A stretch of DNA of 64,000 nt from Chlamydiales bacterium (GCA_024233395.1 JACKPR010000004.1:62001-126000); one strand, 5' to 3'; positions 16,502 through 25,459 are shown, numbered from the stretch's first letter. A program made the numbers and translations. Notes: generated by a model from the sequence alone, not told the origin.

Positions 16502-16945
16502 ATGATTTCATCAACATTATCAAGTCTTTCTTGGAAACATGTCGCTTTAGGGTCTGTCGCAGGAGCCGTCATTTCAGAGATTTTTTATAAAAGGGATGAT
16601 CTGAGAAAAGATGTCGCAGCTCCAGAAACAGAAACTCAGAAATGCGCCTCGATTGCCGGAAAAATCTTTGTCACGATTGCTGCTCTAAGCACGACTTATG
16701 GGAATGCAGGCTATGGAGCAGCACTTATGACCGCAGGATGTTTTTACTATGCACCCAACTGCGAACCAAAAACAATTTTCAAAATAAGTAGCTTTACTAA
16801 AAAAAGGTATGCCGCAGACTACCATCCCGGCTTTAGTCATTACCAGCACCATGGTCTGATTCTTATCGCAGGGATTTTCTTGTGCATGGGTAAATTTTAC
16901 TGGAAAGGGCTCAATGGAAAATATGCACAGGGCATTACCAATTAA
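16502..16945 (+). CDS. Small membrane protein of unknown function
   Basis: A 147-residue protein starting at an ATG with a strong RBS (TTGGAGGATCAT). A longer frame from 16373 exists, but its extra N-terminus is of unusual composition and lacks an RBS, so I prefer 16502. Hydrophobic segments lie at about residues 14-30, 45-75 and 118-135. There are several Cys and His residues (CASIAGK, CFYYAPNCEP, HYQHHG). The family is not recognised. The gene overlaps the convergent NAPE-PLD-like gene by 11 bp. Confidence 0.6.
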   Translation: MISSTLSSLSWKHVALGSVAGAVISEIFYKRDDLRKDVAAPETETQKCASIAGKIFVTIAALSTTYGNAGYGAALMTAGCFYYAPNCEPKTIFKISSFTKKRYAADYHPGFSHYQHHGLILIAGIFLCMGKFYWKGLNGKYAQGITN

Positions 16946-17924
16946 TCGTTTGACCAGGTTCAAGAACGCGAAACGTTTTGGGATCGATACCCCTCTTTTT
17001 TAGAGCGCAATAAAGATCGTAGGGAGGTTGTTCAAGATCCTCACTTGAAAGGCGGAAGGTTTTCCAATGCATCCCAACACTTAAGAGGGAGCCCACTTCA
17101 TCGTGAATTGCTGCAGCTTTGTGTGGGCTAATATGAACAGGGTCCATAAAGGCTCCAGGAACATAGGTTCCAATAGGAATCAAGCTCAAATCCATTTCCC
17201 CAAACTCTTCACCTATTTTCTTGAAATCTTTTTTATTATACCCTGTATCCCCAACAAAATAGAGTCTCTTTTCTTGTTTTTCTTCTCGAAGAAAATCCAC
17301 CACAAAACCTGTCCACAGCGTTCGATTTCTATCAAAAATCCCTCTTCCAGAAAAATGTTGCGTGGGAACGGCTGTAATCACAACCTCTTGTCCTTGCAGA
17401 CCAATATGAGTCTTTTCCCACCACTTCATTTCTATGATATGACGAAGACCTAATTTATGTAGCCGCTTCTTCACTCCCAAAGGAACAATCCATGTAATTC
17501 CAGGGTTAAGCTCAGCAAGCTTTAAAAGAGTCTTTTTATCAAAATGGTCATAATGATCATGACTCAGAAGAACGAGATCGATTCTTGGAAGTTTTTCTAG
17601 GGCCAATGGAGTTTCATGCCTGCGCTTTGGCCCTAGAAAAGAAAATGGTGAACAACGCTCGCTCCAAATCGGATCCGTAAGCAAAGAGAGATTGCCCACA
17701 TTTACCAAAAAGGTGCAGTGATTAATCCAAGTGACTTGGGGGACATTTTCTTTTAGCTTACGCTTTGAATTTGGGTAGCGAAATTTTTCAGGACGTTTCT
17801 TAGGGGGGTTTTTATCATCATAATATCCTAATTGCCAAAGAGCAATGTCAATAAGTGAACGCTTTGTCGTATCGATATGTGGATTAGCAAAACGTTTTCC
17901 CTTCTTATGAAATCCCTTTTTCAT
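16935..17924 (-). CDS. Metallo-beta-lactamase-fold hydrolase, NAPE-PLD-like
   Basis: A 329-residue protein of the metallo-beta-lactamase superfamily. The metal-binding motif is SHDHYDHFD (H122, H124, D126, H127). Upstream are VTWINHCTFLVNVGNLSLLTDPIWSER-type strands, and downstream histidines appear in TQHFSGRGIFDRN and the GDTGYNKKDFKKIG block. This arrangement matches the N-acyl phosphatidylethanolamine phospholipase D-like and UlaG-like family, which hydrolyse phosphodiesters or lactones. No signal peptide is visible, so it is probably cytosolic. The exact substrate is unknown. It is followed at its 3' end by a convergent small membrane protein gene. Confidence 0.85.
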   Translation of the reverse strand: MKKGFHKKGKRFANPHIDTTKRSLIDIALWQLGYYDDKNPPKKRPEKFRYPNSKRKLKENVPQVTWINHCTFLVNVGNLSLLTDPIWSERCSPFSFLGPKRRHETPLALEKLPRIDLVLLSHDHYDHFDKKTLLKLAELNPGITWIVPLGVKKRLHKLGLRHIIEMKWWEKTHIGLQGQEVVITAVPTQHFSGRGIFDRNRTLWTGFVVDFLREEKQEKRLYFVGDTGYNKKDFKKIGEEFGEMDLSLIPIGTYVPGAFMDPVHISPHKAAAIHDEVGSLLSVGMHWKTFRLSSEDLEQPPYDLYCALKKRGIDPKTFRVLEPGQTINW

Positions 17925-18037
17925 AATCCTTCCCCCTTATCTTTTCCAATACCTCAAAAAAGGAATAATCAAAAAGAGATTTTTGTAAAAAAATACAACT
18001 GATTGAACACGAGAAATATGAACTTAACTAATTAAAC

Positions 18038-19612
18038 TTAAATAAGAAGAGATTTTGGAGGAGCATCGGTAAAGGAAGGATCTCCTTCAAATTGAATGGG
18101 CCCTGGAAAAAGATAGTGATCTTCTTCCATCCATTTTCTCCGATTCCTTTCGAAAAACTTATAAGCCGACCCGTTCAAATCAACTAAGGCCTTACGGATC
18201 ACAGGCTTTTCCTTTCCCTTGCGCACTTCCATGTTCATTAAAGAGGTGATGGGAATTGCACAAATTTCCCAGTGCGATGGTGGCTTCGAAAGGTGAGAAA
18301 CAGCGCACATATACCCTGTATGCCCTCCCTGAATCAGGAGAGCTGCAATATGGCCAAGGGTATAACAATAAGTCGCATCAAAATTTGTAGGGAGTCCGGC
18401 TCTTCCTTCATAACCAAAAAAGTGATGTAAGGGACTAAACTTCCCCTTAAAGCTTGAACGCTTTTTAAGTTCTTCTTTTACAAGGGTACTGAGAAGAATT
18501 TCTGTTTGAATGTGAGAAACTTGAACATTGCCATGAGGATCCCGGTCCAAAAGGAGCTGCTCAGCAATTTCTTTTGGAAGAAAGTCAAAGGTCGCTTTTG
18601 CTTCAACACTTAAAGCATTTTGATCTTTACCTTCAGCAAGAAGGGTATTAAGCTCACTAATCAAGACTTTCATTTCAGGAATAAATTCGATGATTCCTTC
18701 TGGAATTAAAATAACTCCATAGTTTTTTCCTTGGTTTCCCCTCTTTTCAATCAAATCAGTAAGAGAGTTTGTGATTTCTTTCAAAGTCATCTTTTTCTCA
18801 GCGATCTCTTCACCAATAAGAGTCACATTAGGTTGAGTCAAAAGAGCACATTCCAATGCAATATGTGAGGCAGAACGCCCCATAAGCTTAATAAAATGGG
18901 TATATTTTTTTGCAGAAGAAGAATCACGCGCAATATTTCCAATCATCTCTGCATAAGTATTGCAAGCTGAATGAAATCCAAAGGAAATATCAACGAAATT
19001 GTTCTTTAAATCACCATCAATCGTTTTGGGAACACCAATGATTTTAGTTTTACACCCTTTACTTAAAGCAAACTCTGCAAGAATCGCTGCATTCGTATTC
19101 GAATCATCTCCCCCAATAATGACCACGCCATCGAGAAGACGTTGATTAAAAACTTCGATCGACTTTTCAAGTTGCTCCTTTGTTTCAATCTTTGTCCGCC
19201 CCGAGCCAATGAGATCAAAACCACCTTGGTTCCGATAGTTCTGCAATAAATCTTCTGAAAGCTCTAGGGTCTTTCCTTCGATGATTCCAGAAGGTCCTCC
19301 TAAGAAACCGATCAGCTGTGACTCACGATGGAAGGCTTTAAGGGCATCGAAAAGACCGGTAATGACATTGTGTCCTCCAGCAGCTTGTCCTCCAGAAAAG
19401 ACAACGCCCACTTTTAAAGCTTTAGCTAAAGGCTTTTCTCCTTTTTCAGGATGAAGAAGAGGTCTTCCAAATGTTTTAGGAAATTTTGCTTCGATTTCCT
19501 TTTCATCTCCAAGAGAGGTAGTCGATCCCCTTCCTTTGAAAACGACATTTTCTCCCAAAGCTTTAGGAAGACTTGGTCGATATTTTATCCGATGTTTTTG
19601 TAGTGGTGTCAT
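18038..19612 (-). CDS. pfp: Pyrophosphate-dependent 6-phosphofructokinase
   Basis: A 524-residue phosphofructokinase of the long PPi-dependent type found in plants and Chlamydiae. Diagnostic segments are GVVFSGGQAAGGHNVI, GFLGGPSGI, the GGDDSNTNAA phosphate-binding loop (Asp in place of the ATP-type Gly, which favours pyrophosphate), PKTIDGDLKN, and FIKLMGRSASHIALEC. It phosphorylates fructose 6-phosphate with pyrophosphate in glycolysis. An EamA transporter gene lies just upstream on the same strand with a 54-bp gap, so the two may be co-transcribed. Confidence in the family and cofactor class is high. Confidence 0.95.
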   Translation of the reverse strand: MTPLQKHRIKYRPSLPKALGENVVFKGRGSTTSLGDEKEIEAKFPKTFGRPLLHPEKGEKPLAKALKVGVVFSGGQAAGGHNVITGLFDALKAFHRESQLIGFLGGPSGIIEGKTLELSEDLLQNYRNQGGFDLIGSGRTKIETKEQLEKSIEVFNQRLLDGVVIIGGDDSNTNAAILAEFALSKGCKTKIIGVPKTIDGDLKNNFVDISFGFHSACNTYAEMIGNIARDSSSAKKYTHFIKLMGRSASHIALECALLTQPNVTLIGEEIAEKKMTLKEITNSLTDLIEKRGNQGKNYGVILIPEGIIEFIPEMKVLISELNTLLAEGKDQNALSVEAKATFDFLPKEIAEQLLLDRDPHGNVQVSHIQTEILLSTLVKEELKKRSSFKGKFSPLHHFFGYEGRAGLPTNFDATYCYTLGHIAALLIQGGHTGYMCAVSHLSKPPSHWEICAIPITSLMNMEVRKGKEKPVIRKALVDLNGSAYKFFERNRRKWMEEDHYLFPGPIQFEGDPSFTDAPPKSLLI

Positions 19613-19666
19613 AGAAGTTAAGATAGTTCATCGACCAAAAAAGGTCTATCTTTTTTGAGAATGTCG

Positions 19667-20626
19667 CTATTGCTCAATTTGTTTTGAAACACCCTTTTTT
19701 TCCTTCGGTTTACGATCGACAAATTTTAGGTCATCTTTAGGATAAAGGAAAATAAGAAGAATGGTTCCCACAACGATTAAACAAAAACCTAGGATGACCC
19801 CTTCGGGGATCCCCACTCCCCAAATGAAAAACTGAATGATGGCCCCAAAAACAAAACTCAAATAAACAAGCGGGCTGATCAATCTCATGGGAGCAAATTT
19901 TGCACTCACAGTCATCAGAACTTGAAAGATTGCAGCAAAAAGACCCGCTAGAAAAGCAAGACTCAAACTTTTAAAAGTGTAAACCTCTCTTCCATCCGGA
20001 AAAAGATGAAGAACAATCGCTGTGACAAGAACGGCTGTGGTAAAGAAATACGCCGTAATCCGCTCCCATGGTTCTGTATAGTTTAAAGTTCGCACAGCTA
20101 CGAATGCCGTTGCAGCAAGCATTGCCCCTATGAGAGGAATGATTGATAATGGGTTAAAAAGATGTTCCCCAGGTCGCATGACAAAAAGAAGACCGATAAA
20201 TGCAATTCCTAAACCCCACCAAAGACGGTGAACAAACTTGACACGAAGCCAAACACGAGAAACAAGAGGGACAAACAACGGGAATGAGTAAAAGATCAAT
20301 GTTCCGGTTGCTAGTGAGAAATGGTTAATACTAAAGTAAAAGCAATAAAGAGCCCCCACACCAAAAATCGAACGCACAGCATGATGTCTGTAATTCTTTG
20401 TTTTATAGAGCTCTGAAATTTTTGGAGCTGTCGGTGAGAGCACAACCCATATTAGAAGAAGAATCAAGTTCACAAAAGAACGAGCAAACGTTAAAAAATT
20501 TGTACTCAAATAATCAGATGCTAATTTGACAAACATGGCTTGAATCGCAAGAGCAAGCGATGCAATAATCATCAAAGAGATAGCAAGGAGAAGCCGTTTT
20601 TGGGGACGCTTTAAATGTTGGATCAT
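19667..20626 (-). CDS. EamA/DMT-family transporter
   Basis: A 319-residue protein with ten hydrophobic spans arranged as two five-span halves, typical of the drug/metabolite transporter superfamily (EamA). The first half includes LSTNFLTFARSFVNLILLL and LATGTLIFYSFPLFVPLVSR; the second half repeats the pattern with APMRLISPLVYLSFVFGAI and GVILGFCLIVVGTILLIF. It sits in the inner membrane. The substrate is unknown; in obligate intracellular bacteria related carriers import metabolites such as S-adenosylmethionine. The C-terminus is a basic tail. It precedes the PPi-PFK gene on the same strand and is divergent from pyrG. Confidence 0.85.
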   Translation of the reverse strand: MIQHLKRPQKRLLLAISLMIIASLALAIQAMFVKLASDYLSTNFLTFARSFVNLILLLIWVVLSPTAPKISELYKTKNYRHHAVRSIFGVGALYCFYFSINHFSLATGTLIFYSFPLFVPLVSRVWLRVKFVHRLWWGLGIAFIGLLFVMRPGEHLFNPLSIIPLIGAMLAATAFVAVRTLNYTEPWERITAYFFTTAVLVTAIVLHLFPDGREVYTFKSLSLAFLAGLFAAIFQVLMTVSAKFAPMRLISPLVYLSFVFGAIIQFFIWGVGIPEGVILGFCLIVVGTILLIFLYPKDDLKFVDRKPKEKKGVSKQIEQ

Positions 20627-20673
20627 AATTCCTCTTTATCTATACTATACACCTATACAACAAGTAGGTTCAA

Positions 20674-22251
20674 ATGGCAAAAAAATATATTTTCATGACA
20701 GGTGGTGTAGTTTCTTCTTTAGGTAAAGGACTTGCATCGGCTTCGATTGGAATGATATTAGAATCCCACGGGCAAAAAGTGGCAATGCTCAAGTTGGACC
20801 CTTATCTCAATGTAGATCCCGGAACAATGAACCCTTTTCAGCATGGAGAAGTTTATGTAACAGATGATGGTGCTGAAACAGATCTTGATTTAGGACACTA
20901 TTATCGTTTCACAAACACTCCCTTGTCAAAGGCCAGCAATGCGACCTCTGGTCAAGTCTACGATACAGTGATCAAACAAGAACGCCATGGAGATTATCTT
21001 GGAAATACCGTTCAAGTTATTCCTCATGTAACTGACGAAATCAAAAAACGGATTCTTCTTGCTGGAAACCAAGAAAAAGGAATTGATGTTCTTCTAGTAG
21101 AAATTGGAGGAACTGTGGGTGATATTGAATCGCAACCTTTTTTAGAGGCAATCCGCCAATTCCGCCTCGATCATCCTGAGGACTGCGTCAATATCCATAT
21201 GACTTATATCCCCTACCTAAAAGCCGCCGGAGAAGTTAAAACAAAACCCACACAACACTCTGTACACCAATTGCAAAGTCTTGGAATCTTCCCAGATCTC
21301 ATTCTTTGCCGCTCAGAAAATCCTTTAGAAAAAGAAGTCAAAGATAAAATTGCCCTCTTTTGTAGTGTTCCCAAGCAAGCAGTCATTGAGCAAGTTGACG
21401 TCGCCCATTCAATTTATGAACTTCCTTTGACAATGGTTGAACAAAAACTCGATGCCCAACTTTGTTCTCTCCTAAAACTCAAGTGCAAAAGAACGAATAT
21501 TTCAGCCTGGGAAAAAATGGTTAAAGCCTACCTCAATCCCAAGAAAACTATAAAAGTGGGGCTTGTAGGAAAATATATCCATCACCAAGATGCGTATAAG
21601 TCAGTGGTTGAAGCTCTCCATCATGGAGGGATTGCTCATAATGTCAAGGTTGAGGTTGTGGGATTCGACTCAGAAACTGCAAAAAAAGTTGATGGATGCG
21701 ATGGATATCTTATTCCTGGGGGATTTGGAGAACGAGGATTCGAAGGAAAAGTTGCCGTTGCAAAATATTGCCGCGAAAAAAAGATCCCCTATTTTGGAAT
21801 CTGCTTAGGAATGCAAGTCCTCGTTGTAGACTTTGCTAGAAACGTCCTTGGCCTTCCAGAAGCCAATTCTACAGAAATGAACCCCGATACCCCTGATCCC
21901 ATTATCTCTCTCCTTTCTGAGCAAGAAGGGATCGAAGATTTAGGGGGGACAATGCGCCTCGGTGCTTATCCCTGCACTTTATCTCCTAAAACCAAAGCTT
22001 ACTCTGCCTATGGGGAAAAGAAAATTGAAGAACGGCATCGCCACCGTTTTGAATTTAATAACGCCTATAAAAAAGCCTGTGAAGAGAAAGGACTTGTGAT
22101 AGCCGGAAGCTATAAAGGGCTATGTGAAATTGCTGAGATCAATGATCACCCCTGGATGGTCGGTGTTCAATTCCATCCCGAGTTTAAATCAAAACCTACA
22201 GCTCCCCACCCTCTCTTTAAAGCGTTTATTGGAGCCATCCTTAATGGGTAG
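20674..22251 (+). CDS. pyrG: CTP synthase
   Basis: A 525-residue enzyme converting UTP to CTP with glutamine. The N-terminal synthetase domain has SSLGKGLASASIGMILESHG and DPYLNVDPGTMNPFQHGEVY. The class I glutaminase domain has the catalytic triad C377 (GICLGMQ), H501 and E503 (GVQFHPEFKS). Length and motifs are normal. It begins the plus-strand run pyrG-yqgF-nadA, and yqgF starts inside its last codons (8-bp overlap). A divergent transporter gene lies 47 bp upstream. The pyrG-yqgF-zwf-pgl order, here interrupted by three extra genes, is the one I recall from Chlamydia. Confidence 0.98.
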   Translation: MAKKYIFMTGGVVSSLGKGLASASIGMILESHGQKVAMLKLDPYLNVDPGTMNPFQHGEVYVTDDGAETDLDLGHYYRFTNTPLSKASNATSGQVYDTVIKQERHGDYLGNTVQVIPHVTDEIKKRILLAGNQEKGIDVLLVEIGGTVGDIESQPFLEAIRQFRLDHPEDCVNIHMTYIPYLKAAGEVKTKPTQHSVHQLQSLGIFPDLILCRSENPLEKEVKDKIALFCSVPKQAVIEQVDVAHSIYELPLTMVEQKLDAQLCSLLKLKCKRTNISAWEKMVKAYLNPKKTIKVGLVGKYIHHQDAYKSVVEALHHGGIAHNVKVEVVGFDSETAKKVDGCDGYLIPGGFGERGFEGKVAVAKYCREKKIPYFGICLGMQVLVVDFARNVLGLPEANSTEMNPDTPDPIISLLSEQEGIEDLGGTMRLGAYPCTLSPKTKAYSAYGEKKIEERHRHRFEFNNAYKKACEEKGLVIAGSYKGLCEIAEINDHPWMVGVQFHPEFKSKPTAPHPLFKAFIGAILNG

Positions 22252-22672
22252 AGTTCTCGGGATTGACTTTGGTATGAAACGGATTGGTCTTGCCCGCTCA
22301 GATCCTATGAAGATGATCGCTTCTCCTCTCAAAACAATTTCTGCTGGAAAAAGTCTTGAAGAAACTGCTGACTTAATCCTTAAAGAGCTCGAAGGTGTAG
22401 AAACAATCGTTCTTGGCCTTCCCCTTCTTTTATCTGGAAAGGATAGTGAAACAACAACAACCGTTCGTAAATTTGCTGAGATTCTGGAGAAAAAAAGTGG
22501 TCTGCCTCTGATTCTTTGGGATGAACGCCTCACTTCAAAGCAAGTCGAAAAACTGATGATTGAAGGACAAGTCTCAAGGAAAAAACGGTCCAGTCATGTC
22601 GATACGATGAGTGCTACCCTAATCTTACAAAATTACCTCGATGGATCCTTTCATGAACCGAACCAGCATTAA
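22244..22672 (+). CDS. yqgF: YqgF/RuvX family Holliday-junction resolvase-like protein
   Basis: A 142-residue protein with an RNase H-like fold. It begins VLGIDFGMKRIGLARSDP, then has VLGLPLLLSGKDSETTTTV, PLILWDERLTSKQ with the catalytic Asp-Glu, and HVDTMSATLILQNYL. The family is implicated in pre-16S rRNA processing. The start at 22244 lies in the sequence ATGGGTAG, which also holds the pyrG stop, giving translational coupling; longer upstream frames are overprinted on pyrG. The last codons (HEPNQH) lie in the left arm of the palindromic repeat at 22652-22821. Confidence 0.93.
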   Translation: MGRVLGIDFGMKRIGLARSDPMKMIASPLKTISAGKSLEETADLILKELEGVETIVLGLPLLLSGKDSETTTTVRKFAEILEKKSGLPLILWDERLTSKQVEKLMIEGQVSRKKRSSHVDTMSATLILQNYLDGSFHEPNQH

Positions 22673-22821
22673 AGATATTGTTTTATTTCTTACTTTTTGG
22701 AATCTTTCCTCTCTTGATTTTTCCCCTTTATCTTTTAGACAATGTGCTCAAAATAAAAAGAGAAAAACTCCTCAAAAACTGAAGAAATCAAATCAACCCT
22801 TTAATGCTGGATCGGTTCATG
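22652..22821. repeat. Nested inverted repeat, copy D (core inverted)
   Basis: Outer arms at 22652-22674 (inside the end of yqgF) and 22799-22821 (over the start of nadA) are complementary at 22 of 23. The interior continues as an imperfect palindrome; for example ATTTCTTACTTTTTGG matches the complement of the right side. The centre at 22723-22745 reads, on the minus strand, ACATTGTC-TAAAA-GATAAAGGG, which is the family core in the opposite orientation to copies A, B and C. The right arm resembles the complement of copy A's left arm over about 40 bases. Confidence 0.8.
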
Positions 22822-23829
22822 CTCGCTGAAACCCTCTATGAAAAACTGAAAAATATTAAAACCGATAATCCCCTCTGCCACTATACCCTTGAGCGGTGCG
22901 AACATCTTGTTCCCTTTATTGAGGAAATTGAAAGGTTAAAAAAAGAAAAAGATGCTTTGATTCTTGCCCACTCCTATGTCCATCCCGATATTCTCTACAC
23001 GGTAGCTGACCACATTGGTGATTCTTATGGACTCGCCCTTAAAGCAAAAGAAGCTCAGGAAAAAATGATTGTTTTCCCTGCGGTTCGCTTTATGGCTGAG
23101 ACAGCAAAAATCTTAAACCCAGAAAAAACCGTTATTGATCCCAATCCTAATGGAGGATGTTCACTAGCAGATAGCATTAAAGCTGAAGATGTCTATGCTC
23201 TCCGGGAAAAATACCCCGATTATACCTTTGTTTGTTATATCAATACGACAGCCGCTGTTAAGGCTGCTTGCGATGTTTGTGTGACCTCCTCTAATGTTTA
23301 CCGCATCATTGAAAACCTCCCCAACGATAAAATTTATTTTCTTCCCGATAGATTAATGGGAGAAAATGTTCAAAATGCTTTAGGAGATAAAAAAAAGATT
23401 AAGCTCTATGATGGGAGTTGTTATGTCCATGAAGAATTTACAGCTGATGAAGTCCATCTCTTAAAAAAGTCCCATCCAAACCTTTCAGTTCTTGCCCATC
23501 CCGAATGCACACAATCGGTCATTAAAGAAGCCGATGTCGTGGGATCGACGAGTCAAATCGTTCATTATATTAAAGAACATCAATCAGACCCCAACCCTTT
23601 TCTAATTCTCACAGAATGTGGTATTTCCTCCCGCCTCCAGGTGGAGAATCCTAAACTTCAACTCGTCGGATCTTGTATGATGTGTCGGTATATGAAATCA
23701 AATAGTCTAGAGCTCATTCTCCAAGCTCTCAAAAATCCTACTCCCTCACAAATTATTTCTATCGATCCCGAAGATCAACGGGATGCCCTTTCATGTATCA
23801 ATAATATGTTCAATTATAATATTTGCTAG
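22804..23829 (+). CDS. nadA: Quinolinate synthase A
   Basis: A 341-residue NadA, which condenses iminoaspartate with dihydroxyacetone phosphate to quinolinate for NAD synthesis. Visible motifs are ILAHSYVHPDILYTVADHIG, the cluster cysteines in NPNGGCSLADSI, CYINTTAAVKAACDVCVTSS and LVGSCMMCRYMKSNSLE, and the histidine-bearing LAHPECTQSV. A start at 22819 (MLAETLYEKL) is equally possible, because the first codons lie in the right arm of palindromic copy D. NadB and NadC are not in the window. Classical Chlamydia lack this pathway as far as I recall, so it is an environmental-lineage trait. Confidence 0.93.
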   Translation: MLDRFMLAETLYEKLKNIKTDNPLCHYTLERCEHLVPFIEEIERLKKEKDALILAHSYVHPDILYTVADHIGDSYGLALKAKEAQEKMIVFPAVRFMAETAKILNPEKTVIDPNPNGGCSLADSIKAEDVYALREKYPDYTFVCYINTTAAVKAACDVCVTSSNVYRIIENLPNDKIYFLPDRLMGENVQNALGDKKKIKLYDGSCYVHEEFTADEVHLLKKSHPNLSVLAHPECTQSVIKEADVVGSTSQIVHYIKEHQSDPNPFLILTECGISSRLQVENPKLQLVGSCMMCRYMKSNSLELILQALKNPTPSQIISIDPEDQRDALSCINNMFNYNIC

Positions 23830-23831
23830 TA

Positions 23832-23860
23832 TTTTAAACTATTCCTCCTCTTGTTATAAT
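23832..23860 (+). promoter_or_regulatory. Putative promoter upstream of the first paralogue
   Basis: A consensus -10 TATAAT (23855-23860) lies 17 bp after a weak -35 TTTTAA (23832-23837), about 70 bases before the start of the gene at 23931. The -10 is convincing; the -35 is not. Confidence 0.45.
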
Positions 23861-23930
23861 GTCTCCGATTAATTCCTCTAACGATCTAGAAGAATTAGAA
23901 ATGAACAATCAATAAACATAGGATTGAAGT

Positions 23931-24431
23931 ATGTCAGAAATCACAAGACTAGATAGTAGCGAAACTAGAGTTGATGAACTCTACAAACATGATAGCGAAG
24001 TCGTTGAACCAAAAAAAGACGTAGCAACAGAAACCGCTGTAGAGCAGCCTGTTGCAGAGGAACAAGCTGTAAAAGCTGAAACTGTAGCTCAAGAAACAAT
24101 TGCAAAAGCTGAAGTTACAGAGCAAGCTAAAAAAGAAGCTGTTGAAGTGAAACAAGAAGAAAAGCAAGTTCCTGTTCAAAAGGCTGCTCTTCCTGCTGTT
24201 AACCTCAAGAAAATCACTCGTAAAGATGTTCTGAAAAAAGACGCAGCTCTTGTAAAAGAGCACATCCCATCAAGAATCAAAGATAAAGATATTAAGTGGG
24301 ACTCAGCTCGCAATGTTGTTGTGATCGTAAAGTCTGGAAAAGAACGTGCTTACCAAATTGGAAATGGAGCAGCACCTGCTCTTAAAGAAGGAAAGCATAG
24401 CGATGTGATTGCATACTTAAACAAAATGTAA
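23931..24431 (+). CDS. Unrecognised protein, first of two tandem paralogues
   Basis: A 166-residue protein in three parts: an N-terminal segment (MSEITRLDSSETRVDELY), a low-complexity Glu/Ala/Val/Lys-rich acidic linker (about 25-85), and a basic C-terminal domain of about 80 residues (NLKKITRKDVLKKDAALVKE onward). That domain is shared with the gene at 24758, including DAALV-EHIP, the I-W-D-R-VVVI core, and AYQIGNGAAPAL near the end. There is no signal peptide or membrane span. The family is unknown to me. The acidic linker plus basic domain could suit nucleic-acid binding or a secreted protein. It has its own promoter-like -10 and a strong terminator. Confidence 0.65.
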   Translation: MSEITRLDSSETRVDELYKHDSEVVEPKKDVATETAVEQPVAEEQAVKAETVAQETIAKAEVTEQAKKEAVEVKQEEKQVPVQKAALPAVNLKKITRKDVLKKDAALVKEHIPSRIKDKDIKWDSARNVVVIVKSGKERAYQIGNGAAPALKEGKHSDVIAYLNKM

Positions 24432-24442
24432 TCTATTCTGAT

Positions 24443-24480
24443 TCATCCCCTCAACTCTTGAGGGGATGACCTCTTTTTTT
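24443..24480 (+). terminator. Intrinsic terminator after the first paralogue
   Basis: TCATCCCCTC (24443-24452) pairs with GAGGGGATGA (24460-24469) around a 7-base loop and is followed by CCTCTTTTTTT. The same stem sequence recurs after the second paralogue, consistent with duplication of the whole unit. Confidence 0.9.
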
Positions 24481-24535
24481 CATCATCTATAAATAAAACA
24501 GTCAAATTATAATAAATATTATTATTCATTTATAT

Positions 24536-24638
24536 CTATGTGGTTGATATAATTGCCGCAATTAATTCAAAAGAGAAATTAACATTGTATAAAAGAAGGG
24601 GTTTAAGTCTTTTATATTCAACCGATTATAAAACATAG
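24536..24638. repeat. Divergent short member of the nested inverted repeat family (copy H)
   Basis: Outer arms CTATG..GGTTGATATAA (24536-24552) and TTATATTCAACC..ACATAG (about 24610-24638) are complementary apart from small gaps. An inner pair around AAAAGAGAAATT / TTTAAGTCTTTT also pairs. The centre (24582-24601) reads ACATTGT-ATAAA-AGAAGGGG, close to the family core. It lies in the leader of the second paralogue gene. The 326-bp gap between the paralogues (24432-24757) otherwise holds the terminator and AT-rich sequence. Confidence 0.45.
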
Positions 24639-24757
24639 TCGCAACTTTCCAAAAAATTGAACTTACATCGACCCCTCTTTAATTCTTAGATTCAATTTTT
24701 ATGAGGTAAATTAATTATTTAAATGTTCAACCGTAAATTAAAGAAGGAAGAAGTTTT

Positions 24758-25459
24758 ATGTCAGAAACCAAAAACGTAGATAGTGCTAGAATCACCGATC
24801 TATATGATGATTACAACGCTCTTATCATGGGCGAACAAAGTGAAAAGCCTGTAAAAAAAGAAGTTGAATCGTCTGATAGTACCGAGCAAAAAGCAGAAGC
24901 AATTGCTCAAGATGTGATTCAAAAGAGCGAAGTTTCAAAAGACGAAACTGCTAAAACAGAAGTTGAAAAAACAGATGTAGTTGCTCAGGAAGTGATTTCA
25001 CCGACTCAACCACAAGAAGAACCCCCAAAAATTGAAGACACCATTGCTTCAGAAGCGCCCCAAACGGCTTCTCAAGTTGTTGAACATTCACATACTGAGG
25101 AAACTCAAGTTCAAAGACAAGAAGAAACACCTGCTGAAGAAATCGTTCAACAACAGGAAGAGGTTAAGCCAGCAACACCTCCAACTGTTGAAACCAAAGC
25201 TGCTCCTCAAAAAGTCGCTTTTCCACCCCTTGCATTGAGAAAAATTTCTCGTGGAGACGTTCGAAGAATGGATGCAGCTCTTGTCGATCAACACATTCCT
25301 AAAAGAACAAGAGATATTCGATGGGATCCTACACGACAAGTTGTTGTCATCAGAAAGTCTAGAAGAACTCGAGCTTACAAAATTGGAAATGGTTCGGGCC
25401 CATCTTTAGTCGAAAGCAAAAATAAAAACTTTGTTCTTGATTATCTAAAAAGAATGTAA
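24758..25459 (+). CDS. Unrecognised protein, second of two tandem paralogues
   Basis: A 233-residue paralogue of the protein encoded at 23931. It has an N-terminal MSETKNVDSARITDLYDDYN, a longer Glu/Gln/Thr/Pro-rich acidic linker (about 30-155), and the basic C-terminal domain with LRKISRGDVRRMDAALVDQ and AYKIGNGSGPSLV. The C-terminal domain is richer in arginine than its twin (RKSRRTRAYK). The RBS AAGAAGGAAGAAG precedes the ATG. It follows a leader with a possible palindromic repeat and ends in a near-identical terminator. Function is unknown. The conserved domain and fast-evolving linker suggest that the domain is the functional part. Confidence 0.65.
   Translation: MSETKNVDSARITDLYDDYNALIMGEQSEKPVKKEVESSDSTEQKAEAIAQDVIQKSEVSKDETAKTEVEKTDVVAQEVISPTQPQEEPPKIEDTIASEAPQTASQVVEHSHTEETQVQRQEETPAEEIVQQQEEVKPATPPTVETKAAPQKVAFPPLALRKISRGDVRRMDAALVDQHIPKRTRDIRWDPTRQVVVIRKSRRTRAYKIGNGSGPSLVESKNKNFVLDYLKRM

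Noticed and set aside
22641..22829. Open frame of 62 codons between yqgF and nadA
   Set aside because: It lies wholly within palindromic copy D and its composition follows the repeat, so it is not supported as a gene.
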